Part shown: positions 38,388 to 47,003 of the stretch, one piece after another | Position numbering within the stretch: position 1 is the stretch's first letter | Layout of the letters: each line of letters begins with the position of its first letter | Source of the DNA: Stanieria sp. NIES-3757 | Lineage (GTDB): Bacteria > Cyanobacteriota > Cyanobacteriia > Cyanobacteriales > Xenococcaceae | Direction of reading: 5' to 3' | DNA: 64,000 nt | NCBI GenBank assembly: GCA_002355455.1 | Contig: AP017375.1 | Coordinates: 2,108,001-2,172,000, forward strand | Translations under genes and position numbers: made by a program | Notes under the pieces: model-generated | Told to the model about the DNA's origin: nothing | The model's input: only the letters and a program-made list of their open reading frames with translations | The model's database searches: none

Positions 38388-39163
38388 CTTTGAAATCAAT
38401 AAAAAAAATTAATTTTAGGCAATGTTTTTAGTTTAATTGATTTTTATTTAAAAATAAGAGTATCAAGCAATTTTTATCAAACAAATGCTTAATTAAGAAT
38501 AGAAAAATTTTAAAGAATTAAATTATGTACAAAATATAAAAACATAACACTTTATAATTTATCGTAGAAATTAAACAATGATTTAAAGCAATTGGTTTAG
38601 ATTTTTTTCTGGCTATTAAAAAATAATATTACTTAGTTTAAATTGCTTTTTTTTGTTCAATAAAAATACTGTTAATGATTAAACATTGTTTTTTTTTTAT
38701 AATTTGATAAATTATTTATTTTTAATTGTTAATTATAATTATGTTAAATAAATAAAAAAATATTCATAAAATAATCTCATTAATTATCTCTAGAAAGTAA
38801 AAACTATTTTTTCTAAATTAAATGTGATTTTGATTGTAACAAAAGCAACCTAGATACACTGAATTTCATTTTATTGACAATCACTATAAATCTACTTATC
38901 ATTTCTATTTAAATTATTTATAACAAAATTATTATCTACTGAGTTTATTACTAGTTAAACAGTTTATAAATTTAGTTATCTGCTCAATCATTGCTTGTTA
39001 TCACTATTCTCTTGATTTAAATATTGTCAAGAAATCTCGACAAAAATATCTAGCAACGATTTAAAAAATCTGTAAATATCGCTACAATCAAAAAAGATTT
39101 TTAGCCATCCAAATAAAGATAAAGACCTTAGCAACAATTTTTAAACAAGAGGATTCAGCTACA
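38388..39163. other. 776 bp extremely AT-rich gap without genes
   Basis: This divergent spacer between the aldo/keto reductase and GNAT genes is almost entirely A and T, with many T- and A-runs. No ORF above about 40 codons or RNA structure of note was seen; AAGCAATT near 38586 and AATTGCTTTTTTTT near 38642 form a distant weak inverted repeat. It could hold several promoters or be a bent or nucleoid-protein-bound region. Confidence 0.4.
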
Positions 39164-39634
39164 ATGGATTGCAGCCACATTCAATTTTCTGTAGACAAAT
39201 CAAGAGTAGACTATCAACAACTTATAAATTTATTTACGATGGCTGCTTTTTGGGCGCGAGAAAGGAGTATAGAGGATTTAGAAATTGCGATCGCAAATAG
39301 CGATCCTGTTGTTACAATTTGGGATCAAAGCAAGTTAATTGGTTTTTCGAGAGCTACTTCTGATGGCATCTATCGGGCAGGAATTTGGGATGTAGTTGTT
39401 CATCCAGATTATCGTGGTATGGGTTTGGGGCGCAAGTTAGTCGAAACTGTCATCTCCCATCCGAAAGTTAATAAAGTAGAAAGAGTTTATTTAACTACTA
39501 CTCATCAACAAAGTTTTTACGAACGCATTGGTTTTAAACGTAACGATACTACGACAATGGTACTGTACAATACTAATCCAATGGATTCGATCGCTTTACT
39601 CGAACACCAAACTCAAGAAATAACAGTGAGTTAA
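39164..39634 (+). CDS. GNAT acetyltransferase (Ycf52/SNAT-like)
   Basis: 156 residues forming one GNAT fold. The acetyl-CoA binding loop is DVVVHPDYRGMGLGRKLVE, followed by RVYLTTTHQQSFYERIGF. These match the cyanobacterial and plastid Ycf52 group, members of which acetylate arylalkylamines such as serotonin in some organisms; the natural substrate here is unknown. It starts at ATG 39164 after an A-rich leader. Its stop overlaps by 4 bp the end of the convergent DUF1350 gene. Confidence 0.85.
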   Translation: MDCSHIQFSVDKSRVDYQQLINLFTMAAFWARERSIEDLEIAIANSDPVVTIWDQSKLIGFSRATSDGIYRAGIWDVVVHPDYRGMGLGRKLVETVISHPKVNKVERVYLTTTHQQSFYERIGFKRNDTTTMVLYNTNPMDSIALLEHQTQEITVS

Positions 39635-40431
39635 ACTAGGGAAAAAGGATTCAACCAACGCAAAATCTCTTGGTTTAGGCGGGATAAATCACGAGAAAAT
39701 CCTTGCTTAAACCATTGCCCAAAGGCATCAAAGGGAGTAAAAATATCTCCAGCTTGCCAGTTAATTTCTTGGGAAAGAGGAGTTAAATGATTGCCTGGCA
39801 GAGTTAAAGTAGCAATCATCTCAGGAAAGCGTTGTTGTAAAACAGGTTCTAAGGTAATAGTTTGATCGATGGTGTCGTTATTAAATCTGATCAGAAGATT
39901 ACGACGAATATTGTAGTTACTGGCAATTAACTCACTTGTTTCGGTAGGAGAAGGGCTAAATTCGACATTTAAAGCAGGATTAACATTCAAACTCAGAGTC
40001 AGAGTATTATTAAATTGCTCTAAAAAAGGAATAGCACGACTGGCAGGATAATTATTGAAAGAAATCAGAATATTACCAGCCCTTTCGACTTCATACAAAC
40101 TCCCAATTAGTAGATGTAGTTTACAACCCATACTATGTCCGATGCCGTAAATAGGAAGATAACCTTTTTTGAGCAGATTATTCCTTTGTAAACGGTCTAA
40201 AATTGTCTCAAAACGGTTGAGAACATCTCTTGCGATCGCAAGATGATCTAAAGTATTTAGAAAGGGAGTAGCGATAATAGCAAATCCCGCTTGTCCTAAT
40301 TGTTGCAGAAGAGAACGATAGGTTACTTGGGGGGCAGTAGCTACAAACGCACCCCCTAAAAAATGAACAATCCCAATTGGTTTAATGGTAGGTATATAAA
40401 CCCAACTCCCAGAAATTTCTTGCCACTCCAT
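39631..40431 (-). CDS. DUF1350 family protein (alpha/beta-hydrolase-like)
   Basis: 266 residues. The N-terminus MEWQEISGSWVYIP and the stretch GIVHFLGGAFVATAPQVTYR followed by ATPFLNTLDHLAIA are typical of cyanobacterial and plastid DUF1350. A nucleophile-elbow-like GIGHSMGCKLHLLIG suggests an alpha/beta-hydrolase fold with Ser. Family function is not established. It overlaps the 3' end of the GNAT gene by 4 bp on the opposite strand. Confidence 0.87.
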   Translation of the reverse strand: MEWQEISGSWVYIPTIKPIGIVHFLGGAFVATAPQVTYRSLLQQLGQAGFAIIATPFLNTLDHLAIARDVLNRFETILDRLQRNNLLKKGYLPIYGIGHSMGCKLHLLIGSLYEVERAGNILISFNNYPASRAIPFLEQFNNTLTLSLNVNPALNVEFSPSPTETSELIASNYNIRRNLLIRFNNDTIDQTITLEPVLQQRFPEMIATLTLPGNHLTPLSQEINWQAGDIFTPFDAFGQWFKQGFSRDLSRLNQEILRWLNPFSLV

Positions 40432-40456
40432 TTTTCAGTTATCAGTTATCAGTAGG

Positions 40457-40477
40457 GGGCAAGGCAGTACCTTGCCC
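40457..40477. repeat. REP-like palindrome, family A copy 1
   Basis: A perfect stem of GGGCAAGG (40457-40464) and CCTTGCCC (40470-40477) with a five-base loop. It is flanked by tandem CAGTTATCAGT copies and has a related copy near 58640. It lies in the 3' region beyond the start of the DUF1350 gene. Confidence 0.65.
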
Positions 40478-40548
40478 GTACAGTTATCAGTGTAAAACGT
40501 TTAATAGACTTCTTGCATAAGTCGCCAAAACCTTGGCTGAATTGAAGC

Positions 40549-40585
40549 AGGAGGCAAAAGGTCTAAGGCAAAAGGTCTAATAAGA
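40549..40585. repeat. Short tandem repeat of GGCAAAAGGTCTAA
   Basis: Two near-identical 14-base copies in a row between the DUF1350 and membrane-fusion genes. Similar runs occur in cyanobacterial spacers; nothing else is seen in 40478-40870 apart from possible promoters. Confidence 0.45.
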
Positions 40586-40879
40586 ATGAGATTGATTTGA
40601 ACATTTTGGTAACACTATAATTATTCTTCACCTTTTTACCTCTGCACTTTTGTCGTAATTAATTTAAATTAATCCTCAAATAAACTGGTTAAAATCCGTT
40701 GATGTTACGAAAAGATTTTATTCAGATGTTTTTTGCTATCGAATCTATACAATAAAGACTAAGAAAAACAAGCCTCAAAGTTTTACCTTAAATTATTTAT
40801 TTTTGTTTCTCCAAGTAGCTATGTTTACTCAGATTGGAGAAATCAAATCAATTTGGCTCAAATTTATAGGATTCACAAC

Positions 40880-43800
40880 ATGAAAAACGAGCAACCGCAA
40901 TTAGATTTAACTGCGTTTCCTTTGATTATTCAAACCTTGCTGCCTGAACTTATAACTGCATTAATTTTGGTATTAGTAAGAACAAATACGATTGGGTTAA
41001 CAAACAACTGTCTAATATTTTTGGCGATCGCATTTATAATTAGGTTAGTTTGGAATAGTGCGATTTTAATTCATGGTTTAGGACACACAATCGCGATCGC
41101 AATTATTGATTCTAAAACCTCTGCTTTGAGTCTTAGTAATATTCTTGAACATAGAAGTATTAGAGACTTTTTGAAATCTCTGCTTCCTTTTCAACCTATC
41201 TTTATTCCTTGGCTAAATCAAACAACTTCTCTATGGTTGGAATCAGGAAAGATTACTCCTTGGCGGATTAGGCTTAAAGCAATGGGTGGGATTGCTTTGA
41301 ATTCTTTAGTGGTTGGGGTTGTTTGGGATTATTTCTTCAAAAATCAGATTAATTTGAGTTTTATAAATTTATTTTTAATTCAAGCTTTTATTCACGCCAA
41401 TTTGATCGTTATTATTACCTCTATTTCCGATTGGGAAGCTTTTGTAACAGGAGTAGCTGAGTGTTTCTATTGCGGTAATTTTGGTTTTTTGGGGCAAAGA
41501 AATCCTAATGATAGTCAGCTTTTACCCGAAAGAGTAGTAAAAATGTTTTATCAAATGGGGCATGAAACGGAAATTCGAGGCGAACAAGCTGGAGGAGGAT
41601 TAGTTATTGCTCGAAACCCAGAGAATCAAGTTGTTTTTGTTGGCAAAAAAGTAGTTAACAAGAAAAGAGAAAATTTAACTCAATCGATGGAAACAGTCTT
41701 TGCACCAGTCAGACAAAAGGCAATAGCTCAAGGTATCAAGCCTTTAGAATCATCGACAATGGGAGTGTGGCACTATCGTTTTGCTACTAGTAGTCCTCCC
41801 GCAATTATCGAAACTCATTGGCATGAATGGATGAGTGCTAGAACTGTTAAGGTTTGGCAATTAATAGAGAGAAAATGGGTTTTTCAGCCAAAAAACGTTA
41901 ATCATCGCATTACTCACAACGGGGATTTTGATGCTTGGATTTTGTTTGGAAAAACAGTAGAAAATCAGGAGTTAGGTTGGTGGCTAGAACGAGTTTTGCA
42001 GACTCCCAATCGTACCAAAGGAGATTCTCCCAAAATTGCGGGCATGATGGATTTATTAATTACCCAAGGAATGTGGGATGCTTCAGTTCGACTAGCTTAT
42101 CAATTTGTAATTGCCGAATCGATTGAGTCAGCTTTTGGAGACAAACAACCTGCTGCTAAAGCACCTAATACCGCTCCTTCTCCTCAAACCATAGCTAACT
42201 GGGCAAATTTCTTTGAGCAAATTTTCTTTGTTCATAAAAATCTTTTTGTTGACTCTGATGCGCTTTCCAACCCCAAGAATCTTAGTCTACTTGAAAATGA
42301 TATCTTACTGGCACTGAATCAAGACAATGCTATCAGCAATTGGTCGGAGGAAAGCAAAATCGCCTTTGTCAGAACTGCCATTCAAGCATTTTTTTACAAT
42401 GATTTATATCGTGCCACCAGAACTTTTATGTCCAGGGCAAAAGGTAGTTTTGGTTTAGTCACCGTTTCTACTCTAGAACCAGAACGATTAGTTTTAAGTG
42501 CCAAAGGACAACCAATTTCAGTTGGGTTTAATTGGCAAGAAAAATATTTAGTCTATGCTTCCGAACCTGCTGCGGTTGATGCGGTTTTATTAGGTAAATC
42601 TCACTGCGATCGCTTAGACTTAGATCAAACGACAGGAGAAGTTGCTTTAGTTACTGCTAATAGTATTGTCGTTTACTCCATGAACCAAGGGCGAGAGTTA
42701 ATTTCTTCAGAACTTGACTCGCGCTGGAACTCGATGGAAGATCATCCCTATCGACAATATTTGCAAACCCCTCAATTTGACACCAAAGATCCCGTTGCTA
42801 GTGATATTGAGGCAATTCCCCAGGTACTGAAAGAAATAGAAACCACCTGGCAAAATCCTGCTTCTCTTAATCGTCAAAGTGCAGATTATTTGGTTCATCT
42901 CTTGAGTGAAAAAGCCCAACGCTTTGAGCAAAAACGACGAAAGATGTTTCAAGCTGGGTTAATTAGTCAGGTTAGGCAAATGCCAGCCGTAGATTTATTA
43001 ATTACTGGAGTAGAAAATAGTTTGTGGTTGGGAGAAAAATTTGCTGAAGATTTAAAAATTATTTTTCCCTACTTAAACGTCAAAGCTATTTCTGCCAATC
43101 AAGTTTTACAGGATTTAAATCAGGACTATAGTAGTTTACATCTAGGCAAAAATTCTTTAGTCCTAGCCATTACTCAATCTGGTCAAACCTTTCCTACAGT
43201 ACAAGCTATTAATGCCTTTGATCGCTTATGCAGTGAAGGGATTATTGGGGAACTATTTATTTTAACGGGTGAATTAGGTAGTTTCCTAGACTCAATAGAA
43301 GGAAATGATGGAGTTACGGCAGTCTCACAATCAAGACTAACCTATACTGCTAATCGTCAGAGGATTTTTATCAATTGTAGCGGACGCAGAACCGCTGAAA
43401 CAGCAACTGTAACTGTGGTTGCAGCCGAGCAAACTTTAACTGAGTTGTGGTTGTATCTAGCTAAAAGACTGAGACATAATTTTCCTGATTTCCATGCCTT
43501 TGGCATGACTTTAACAGAAGAAAGTCTGGAGATTCTAGAAAAAATGAAACAGGACTTTCTTGACAAAAATGTAATGCAAATTACTGGAACTACTGGTACA
43601 GGAGAAACGATTAAATCTTCAATCAAACAAACTTTAATTAAAAATGGTCGTCACTGGGCAAATCATATTACCGAAATGCCTCTAGCTTGGGCAATTCATG
43701 CCTTGTACATTTTAATCACTGTAGGCTGGGCAATTCCTTTTGGTTACACCATTCCCCTTGCCAAAACCTTATTAAGGCTAGTTATCTTAGCAGCTAATTT

Positions 43801-44617
43801 ACCCCCAGATTGGTTTCTACTCAAGCTAATTACACCTGTGGTGACTCTGGCAGATATTGGCATTTATATCTTTGGTGCTTGGTTATGGACGTTGGGACTT
43901 CGTTATTTCCAAGGTAGACAACTATTAGCTAGGATTGGCAAAAGAACTTTAGTTATCGGTGATGTATTTTGGGTAAATCAATTATTAAAATCCTATGTCA
44001 GTAAATTGTTTGCCCTTAGCTATGGAATTGCCTCTTTAGAAGTACACGGCGCAGATCCAAAAGATCACTTGCTACACGATTTTGCCCACCGAGTAGTCCG
44101 AGGTACTTTGATCTTTTTAGGCATACCTGATGGCAGAAGAGGAGAAAAACAACAACAGGATGAAAACGCTGTAACTCTAGCTGGTAAACAAGCTAGTGGA
44201 GTCAGACACATGAATGTAGGCCCTGAAATTATGGCAATTGGACATAATCCCAAAATCAGTCAACAAGGTTTTCAGCACGCAATTATTTTGCCGAGTAACG
44301 ATGATTCTTTATACTTAAAAAATCAAGATGATCCAGAACAACAAGCTGCGATCGCTCTATTGCGAGAATCTTGTTTTGGAGCTTTAGAAAGATTAATAGC
44401 AAGTTATGTCTTGTTCTGGGCATTAGCTAAAAAAGTAGCTTCTCTTCCTCTACTCAAATATCAATATTGGAAATCTCAAAGCCGAACCAAAATTATGACT
44501 ACGGCTGCACCAATCCCAGGAGTAGACCCGAAAAAATATAATCAGGGCGTTAATTTAACCCAAAAAACTCAAAAGTCCCAGAATACACCCAAAAAACAGC
44601 CAAATATCAAATCTTAG
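40880..44617 (+). CDS. Large membrane fusion: degenerate M50-like domain, GATase2-like domain, SIS domain, extra spans
   Basis: 1245 residues from ATG 40880; the TTG at 40853 is less likely. Residue numbers count from this ATG.
- About 15-190: five or six spans with HGLGH at 65-69, like the M50 site-2 protease motif HExxH but lacking the Glu, and KAMGGIALNSL where M50 has an AGPxxN loop.
- Cys198 starts CGNFGFLG, then RGEQAGGGLVIAR, WHYRFAT and THNGDFDAW, the order of class II glutamine amidotransferase motifs of GlmS.
- About 705-830: a SIS domain with LAITQSGQTFPT.
- More spans at about 920-1020 and a long C-terminus.
The GlmS isomerase C-terminal Lys motif was not seen. It may be a sensor or membrane-bound sugar enzyme; the function is unknown. 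Confidence 0.75.
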   Translation: MKNEQPQLDLTAFPLIIQTLLPELITALILVLVRTNTIGLTNNCLIFLAIAFIIRLVWNSAILIHGLGHTIAIAIIDSKTSALSLSNILEHRSIRDFLKSLLPFQPIFIPWLNQTTSLWLESGKITPWRIRLKAMGGIALNSLVVGVVWDYFFKNQINLSFINLFLIQAFIHANLIVIITSISDWEAFVTGVAECFYCGNFGFLGQRNPNDSQLLPERVVKMFYQMGHETEIRGEQAGGGLVIARNPENQVVFVGKKVVNKKRENLTQSMETVFAPVRQKAIAQGIKPLESSTMGVWHYRFATSSPPAIIETHWHEWMSARTVKVWQLIERKWVFQPKNVNHRITHNGDFDAWILFGKTVENQELGWWLERVLQTPNRTKGDSPKIAGMMDLLITQGMWDASVRLAYQFVIAESIESAFGDKQPAAKAPNTAPSPQTIANWANFFEQIFFVHKNLFVDSDALSNPKNLSLLENDILLALNQDNAISNWSEESKIAFVRTAIQAFFYNDLYRATRTFMSRAKGSFGLVTVSTLEPERLVLSAKGQPISVGFNWQEKYLVYASEPAAVDAVLLGKSHCDRLDLDQTTGEVALVTANSIVVYSMNQGRELISSELDSRWNSMEDHPYRQYLQTPQFDTKDPVASDIEAIPQVLKEIETTWQNPASLNRQSADYLVHLLSEKAQRFEQKRRKMFQAGLISQVRQMPAVDLLITGVENSLWLGEKFAEDLKIIFPYLNVKAISANQVLQDLNQDYSSLHLGKNSLVLAITQSGQTFPTVQAINAFDRLCSEGIIGELFILTGELGSFLDSIEGNDGVTAVSQSRLTYTANRQRIFINCSGRRTAETATVTVVAAEQTLTELWLYLAKRLRHNFPDFHAFGMTLTEESLEILEKMKQDFLDKNVMQITGTTGTGETIKSSIKQTLIKNGRHWANHITEMPLAWAIHALYILITVGWAIPFGYTIPLAKTLLRLVILAANLPPDWFLLKLITPVVTLADIGIYIFGAWLWTLGLRYFQGRQLLARIGKRTLVIGDVFWVNQLLKSYVSKLFALSYGIASLEVHGADPKDHLLHDFAHRVVRGTLIFLGIPDGRRGEKQQQDENAVTLAGKQASGVRHMNVGPEIMAIGHNPKISQQGFQHAIILPSNDDSLYLKNQDDPEQQAAIALLRESCFGALERLIASYVLFWALAKKVASLPLLKYQYWKSQSRTKIMTTAAPIPGVDPKKYNQGVNLTQKTQKSQNTPKKQPNIKS

Positions 44618-44640
44618 AACTCAAGTTAGTTAATAAGTAG

Positions 44641-44660
44641 GGGCGAACCGCAATTCGCCC
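44641..44660. repeat. REP-like palindrome, family B
   Basis: GGGCGAA (44641-44647) and TTCGCCC (44654-44660) with a six-base loop, in the 47 bp between the convergent fusion gene and PaaK-like gene. It may serve both genes as a terminator. Confidence 0.6.
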
Positions 44661-44664
44661 TGAC

Positions 44665-46173
44665 TCAAGAACGAGTATAACGATGCTTGACTCCAGCAGG
44701 AAAATAATTAGGCTCACAAAAAGGGAGAAGCGCAACTTGTGGTAATTGAGATTGTGGAGGTACATAGTTAGCAAACTCACTATTGAGACGAAGTAACTGA
44801 GTATAGACCGCAAAAGCGATCGCATTTTCCATGTTTTCGTTGGCTTTAATATTGGGAGCTAGTTCGACTATGATTGAAAGATAGCGGTTTTGATCTTCAT
44901 TTTCTTTAACTTCCATCACAAATTTCCCAGTCACCCAATCTCTAATTCCTGGTTGTTCTAAGCCTACGTGAATATTCTCAGGATAAATATTGGCACCGTA
45001 ATAGGAAATCGTAAAAGCAGAACGACCAAAAATATACACAAAAGGTAAAGAATAATTTCCTCGTTCGGATTGGGATTGTAATTTTGCTACAGGATCGAAC
45101 CCTTGTTGTCGCAGAAATTGCAACATTTCTTGGTAGCTAATAATTCCCCCTGTATCGGAAATATGATAGCGAATTAAAGGGATACCATTATTTCCAGAAA
45201 AAAGTAAAGTATCGTTGTGGGTTTCAAAATATCTACTTGTCGGATCGAATTGGACTAAAGTAGGCAGACGAGATTCTCCAAACAGAGTTTTAGCCTCAGT
45301 AGGGTTTTGAGCAAAAAAACGACGAATACAAATGCTCAAAGGTGTTTCGTTACCTAATACTCCTGCGTCTGCTGTTCCATATAAAGAAGCAAAATCAAAA
45401 CAAGGATTAGTTGAACCTATTCTTTCGGCAATTAAACTACGCCACTCTTCGCTAAATACTTCCCCAGCCATCACTAGTTTCAAAGAGTATTCATGCCATT
45501 TAATTCCTTCAGCAATGCCACTATCGATTATATCTTTCAGAAAAGGAGGATAACCTAATAAAACAACCTGATCGAACAGCGGTGATAATTTTTTAATTAC
45601 CCGAAAAATTTCAGTTTTATTATTACCTGGGGTAACCACCGTAATGGGATAACCTTTAGCTGCCAGATGACGACAGCAATTAGTAGTGTACATTCCCCCT
45701 ACCCAAGTCCCAAGACTAAAACAAACAACAGCTAAAGTGCTGCGAGTATCAGCTTGGAAACTATCATGAAAAATTTGTTCAAACCTGGTAGTAATTTGAA
45801 ATTCATCACTCAAAAAACGAGGCCAAAAAGTTGATTCTCCCGTCGAACCAGAAGAAACAGCAATGGTATCACATTGTTCTAATAATCCTTGGCGACATAG
45901 TTCTGAGAGAGGATATTTTTTAATGTAGTTCTCTTTAGTTACCAAAGGCAGATTTTGAAAATCAGCTAAGGTTTGAATTGATTGAGGCTCGATTTGATGT
46001 TCTTGGAGGAAGGCTTGATAAGCAGGTACAGTATTCGCTACTTCGTGAAATAACTCTAAAATTTTATTGCCAGCATCGCTTTGAAGAGATTGTTGAATTT
46101 GCTCTTCTAAAGGAGTGTTGAGAAAGGTTTGCCAAGCGTATTGCGATCGCTTTTTTTGAGATTCTGAAATCAT
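44665..46173 (-). CDS. Phenylacetate-CoA ligase-like adenylate-forming enzyme (PaaK-like)
   Basis: 502 residues. The phosphate-binding motif is TIAVSSGSTGESTFWP, followed by ASLYGTADAGVLGNET, LIRYHISDTGGII and the hinge-like GRSAFTISYYGANIYP. These are features of the PaaK branch of acyl-adenylating enzymes, which activate carboxylic acids with ATP. The C-terminal subdomain is present but the acid substrate cannot be read. It lies convergent with the fusion protein gene; any link to it is speculative. Confidence 0.85.
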   Translation of the reverse strand: MISESQKKRSQYAWQTFLNTPLEEQIQQSLQSDAGNKILELFHEVANTVPAYQAFLQEHQIEPQSIQTLADFQNLPLVTKENYIKKYPLSELCRQGLLEQCDTIAVSSGSTGESTFWPRFLSDEFQITTRFEQIFHDSFQADTRSTLAVVCFSLGTWVGGMYTTNCCRHLAAKGYPITVVTPGNNKTEIFRVIKKLSPLFDQVVLLGYPPFLKDIIDSGIAEGIKWHEYSLKLVMAGEVFSEEWRSLIAERIGSTNPCFDFASLYGTADAGVLGNETPLSICIRRFFAQNPTEAKTLFGESRLPTLVQFDPTSRYFETHNDTLLFSGNNGIPLIRYHISDTGGIISYQEMLQFLRQQGFDPVAKLQSQSERGNYSLPFVYIFGRSAFTISYYGANIYPENIHVGLEQPGIRDWVTGKFVMEVKENEDQNRYLSIIVELAPNIKANENMENAIAFAVYTQLLRLNSEFANYVPPQSQLPQVALLPFCEPNYFPAGVKHRYTRS

Positions 46174-46370
46174 AATGAAACTCTTATAAAAGATATTTTT
46201 TAGTTGTGGGACTTTTCAACATCTATTGTGCTGCTAATATCTTTATCAAGGGAAATTTTTTTAGATTGATTTATATATAGCGATTTTTTATCTTCGTTTG
46301 GAAAGCTAAAAGCTTATAGCTAATAGCTTTTGTAGAGATATCTTATCGAATCTAAATTTTTTAGCACGCT

Positions 46371-46751
46371 CTAACTTAGAATAACTATACCCGCTTGTTG
46401 CATATAACTTAATAACCAATTAGCAGCAGTAGCACGACGGGTTTGTCTTGGTCCAAATTCTCCAATTTTATAACCTTGAAAACCTAACTTTTCTTTCAAT
46501 AATTGTTTATTTTCTTTGGGAATTGAACGAGTTAGCTTAACTGTCGGGGGGCGATTGGCGATAAAATCTGGTGGTTCGGGATATTCTTCTCTCCAATCAT
46601 TAGCTACATTATTTGCATCCCAAGTTTGAGTAGTTGAATTGTAACAATAACCGAGATAATGCCAAACTAATTGATTAACAGTAGCATCATCAAGCTCTTC
46701 TTTAAGAATTGCCCAGATTGTATCTGTATTTAACGGTGGTAGATTGCACAT
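46371..46751 (-). CDS. DUF1823-like protein
   Basis: 126 residues from ATG 46751; the TTG two codons upstream is less likely. The start MCNLPPLNTDTIWAILKEEL and VNQLVWHYLGYCYN resemble the cyanobacterial DUF1823 family, and a basic GPRQTRRATAANWLLSYM ends the protein. It is soluble and without catalytic motifs; the family function is unknown. It stands alone between the PaaK-like gene and the hybrid kinase. Confidence 0.75.
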   Translation of the reverse strand: MCNLPPLNTDTIWAILKEELDDATVNQLVWHYLGYCYNSTTQTWDANNVANDWREEYPEPPDFIANRPPTVKLTRSIPKENKQLLKEKLGFQGYKIGEFGPRQTRRATAANWLLSYMQQAGIVILS

Positions 46752-47003
46752 AATCAATTGCTTTTAGGCAACTAAAGATAACTATGATATATATTTCTAA
46801 TTAATTTGAATTTAGTTGAATCAGACAAGTTCGCAACTAACTAATGCTTCTAAAAAACTTAGAGGCATTATTCTCAGCAATTTTAGCCAAGAAATAAAAA
46901 AAATAAAAATAAATTTTGCGCTCCGAGAATTTTTTTTGGGCAATCTAAGATAGAGAAGATTATTTTCTCCGTATTTTGATGTCCATCTGTTAAATAGAGG
47001 AAG

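Noticed and set aside
43357-43626. 89-codon minus-strand ORF
   Set aside because: Antisense to the SIS-containing part of the large membrane fusion.
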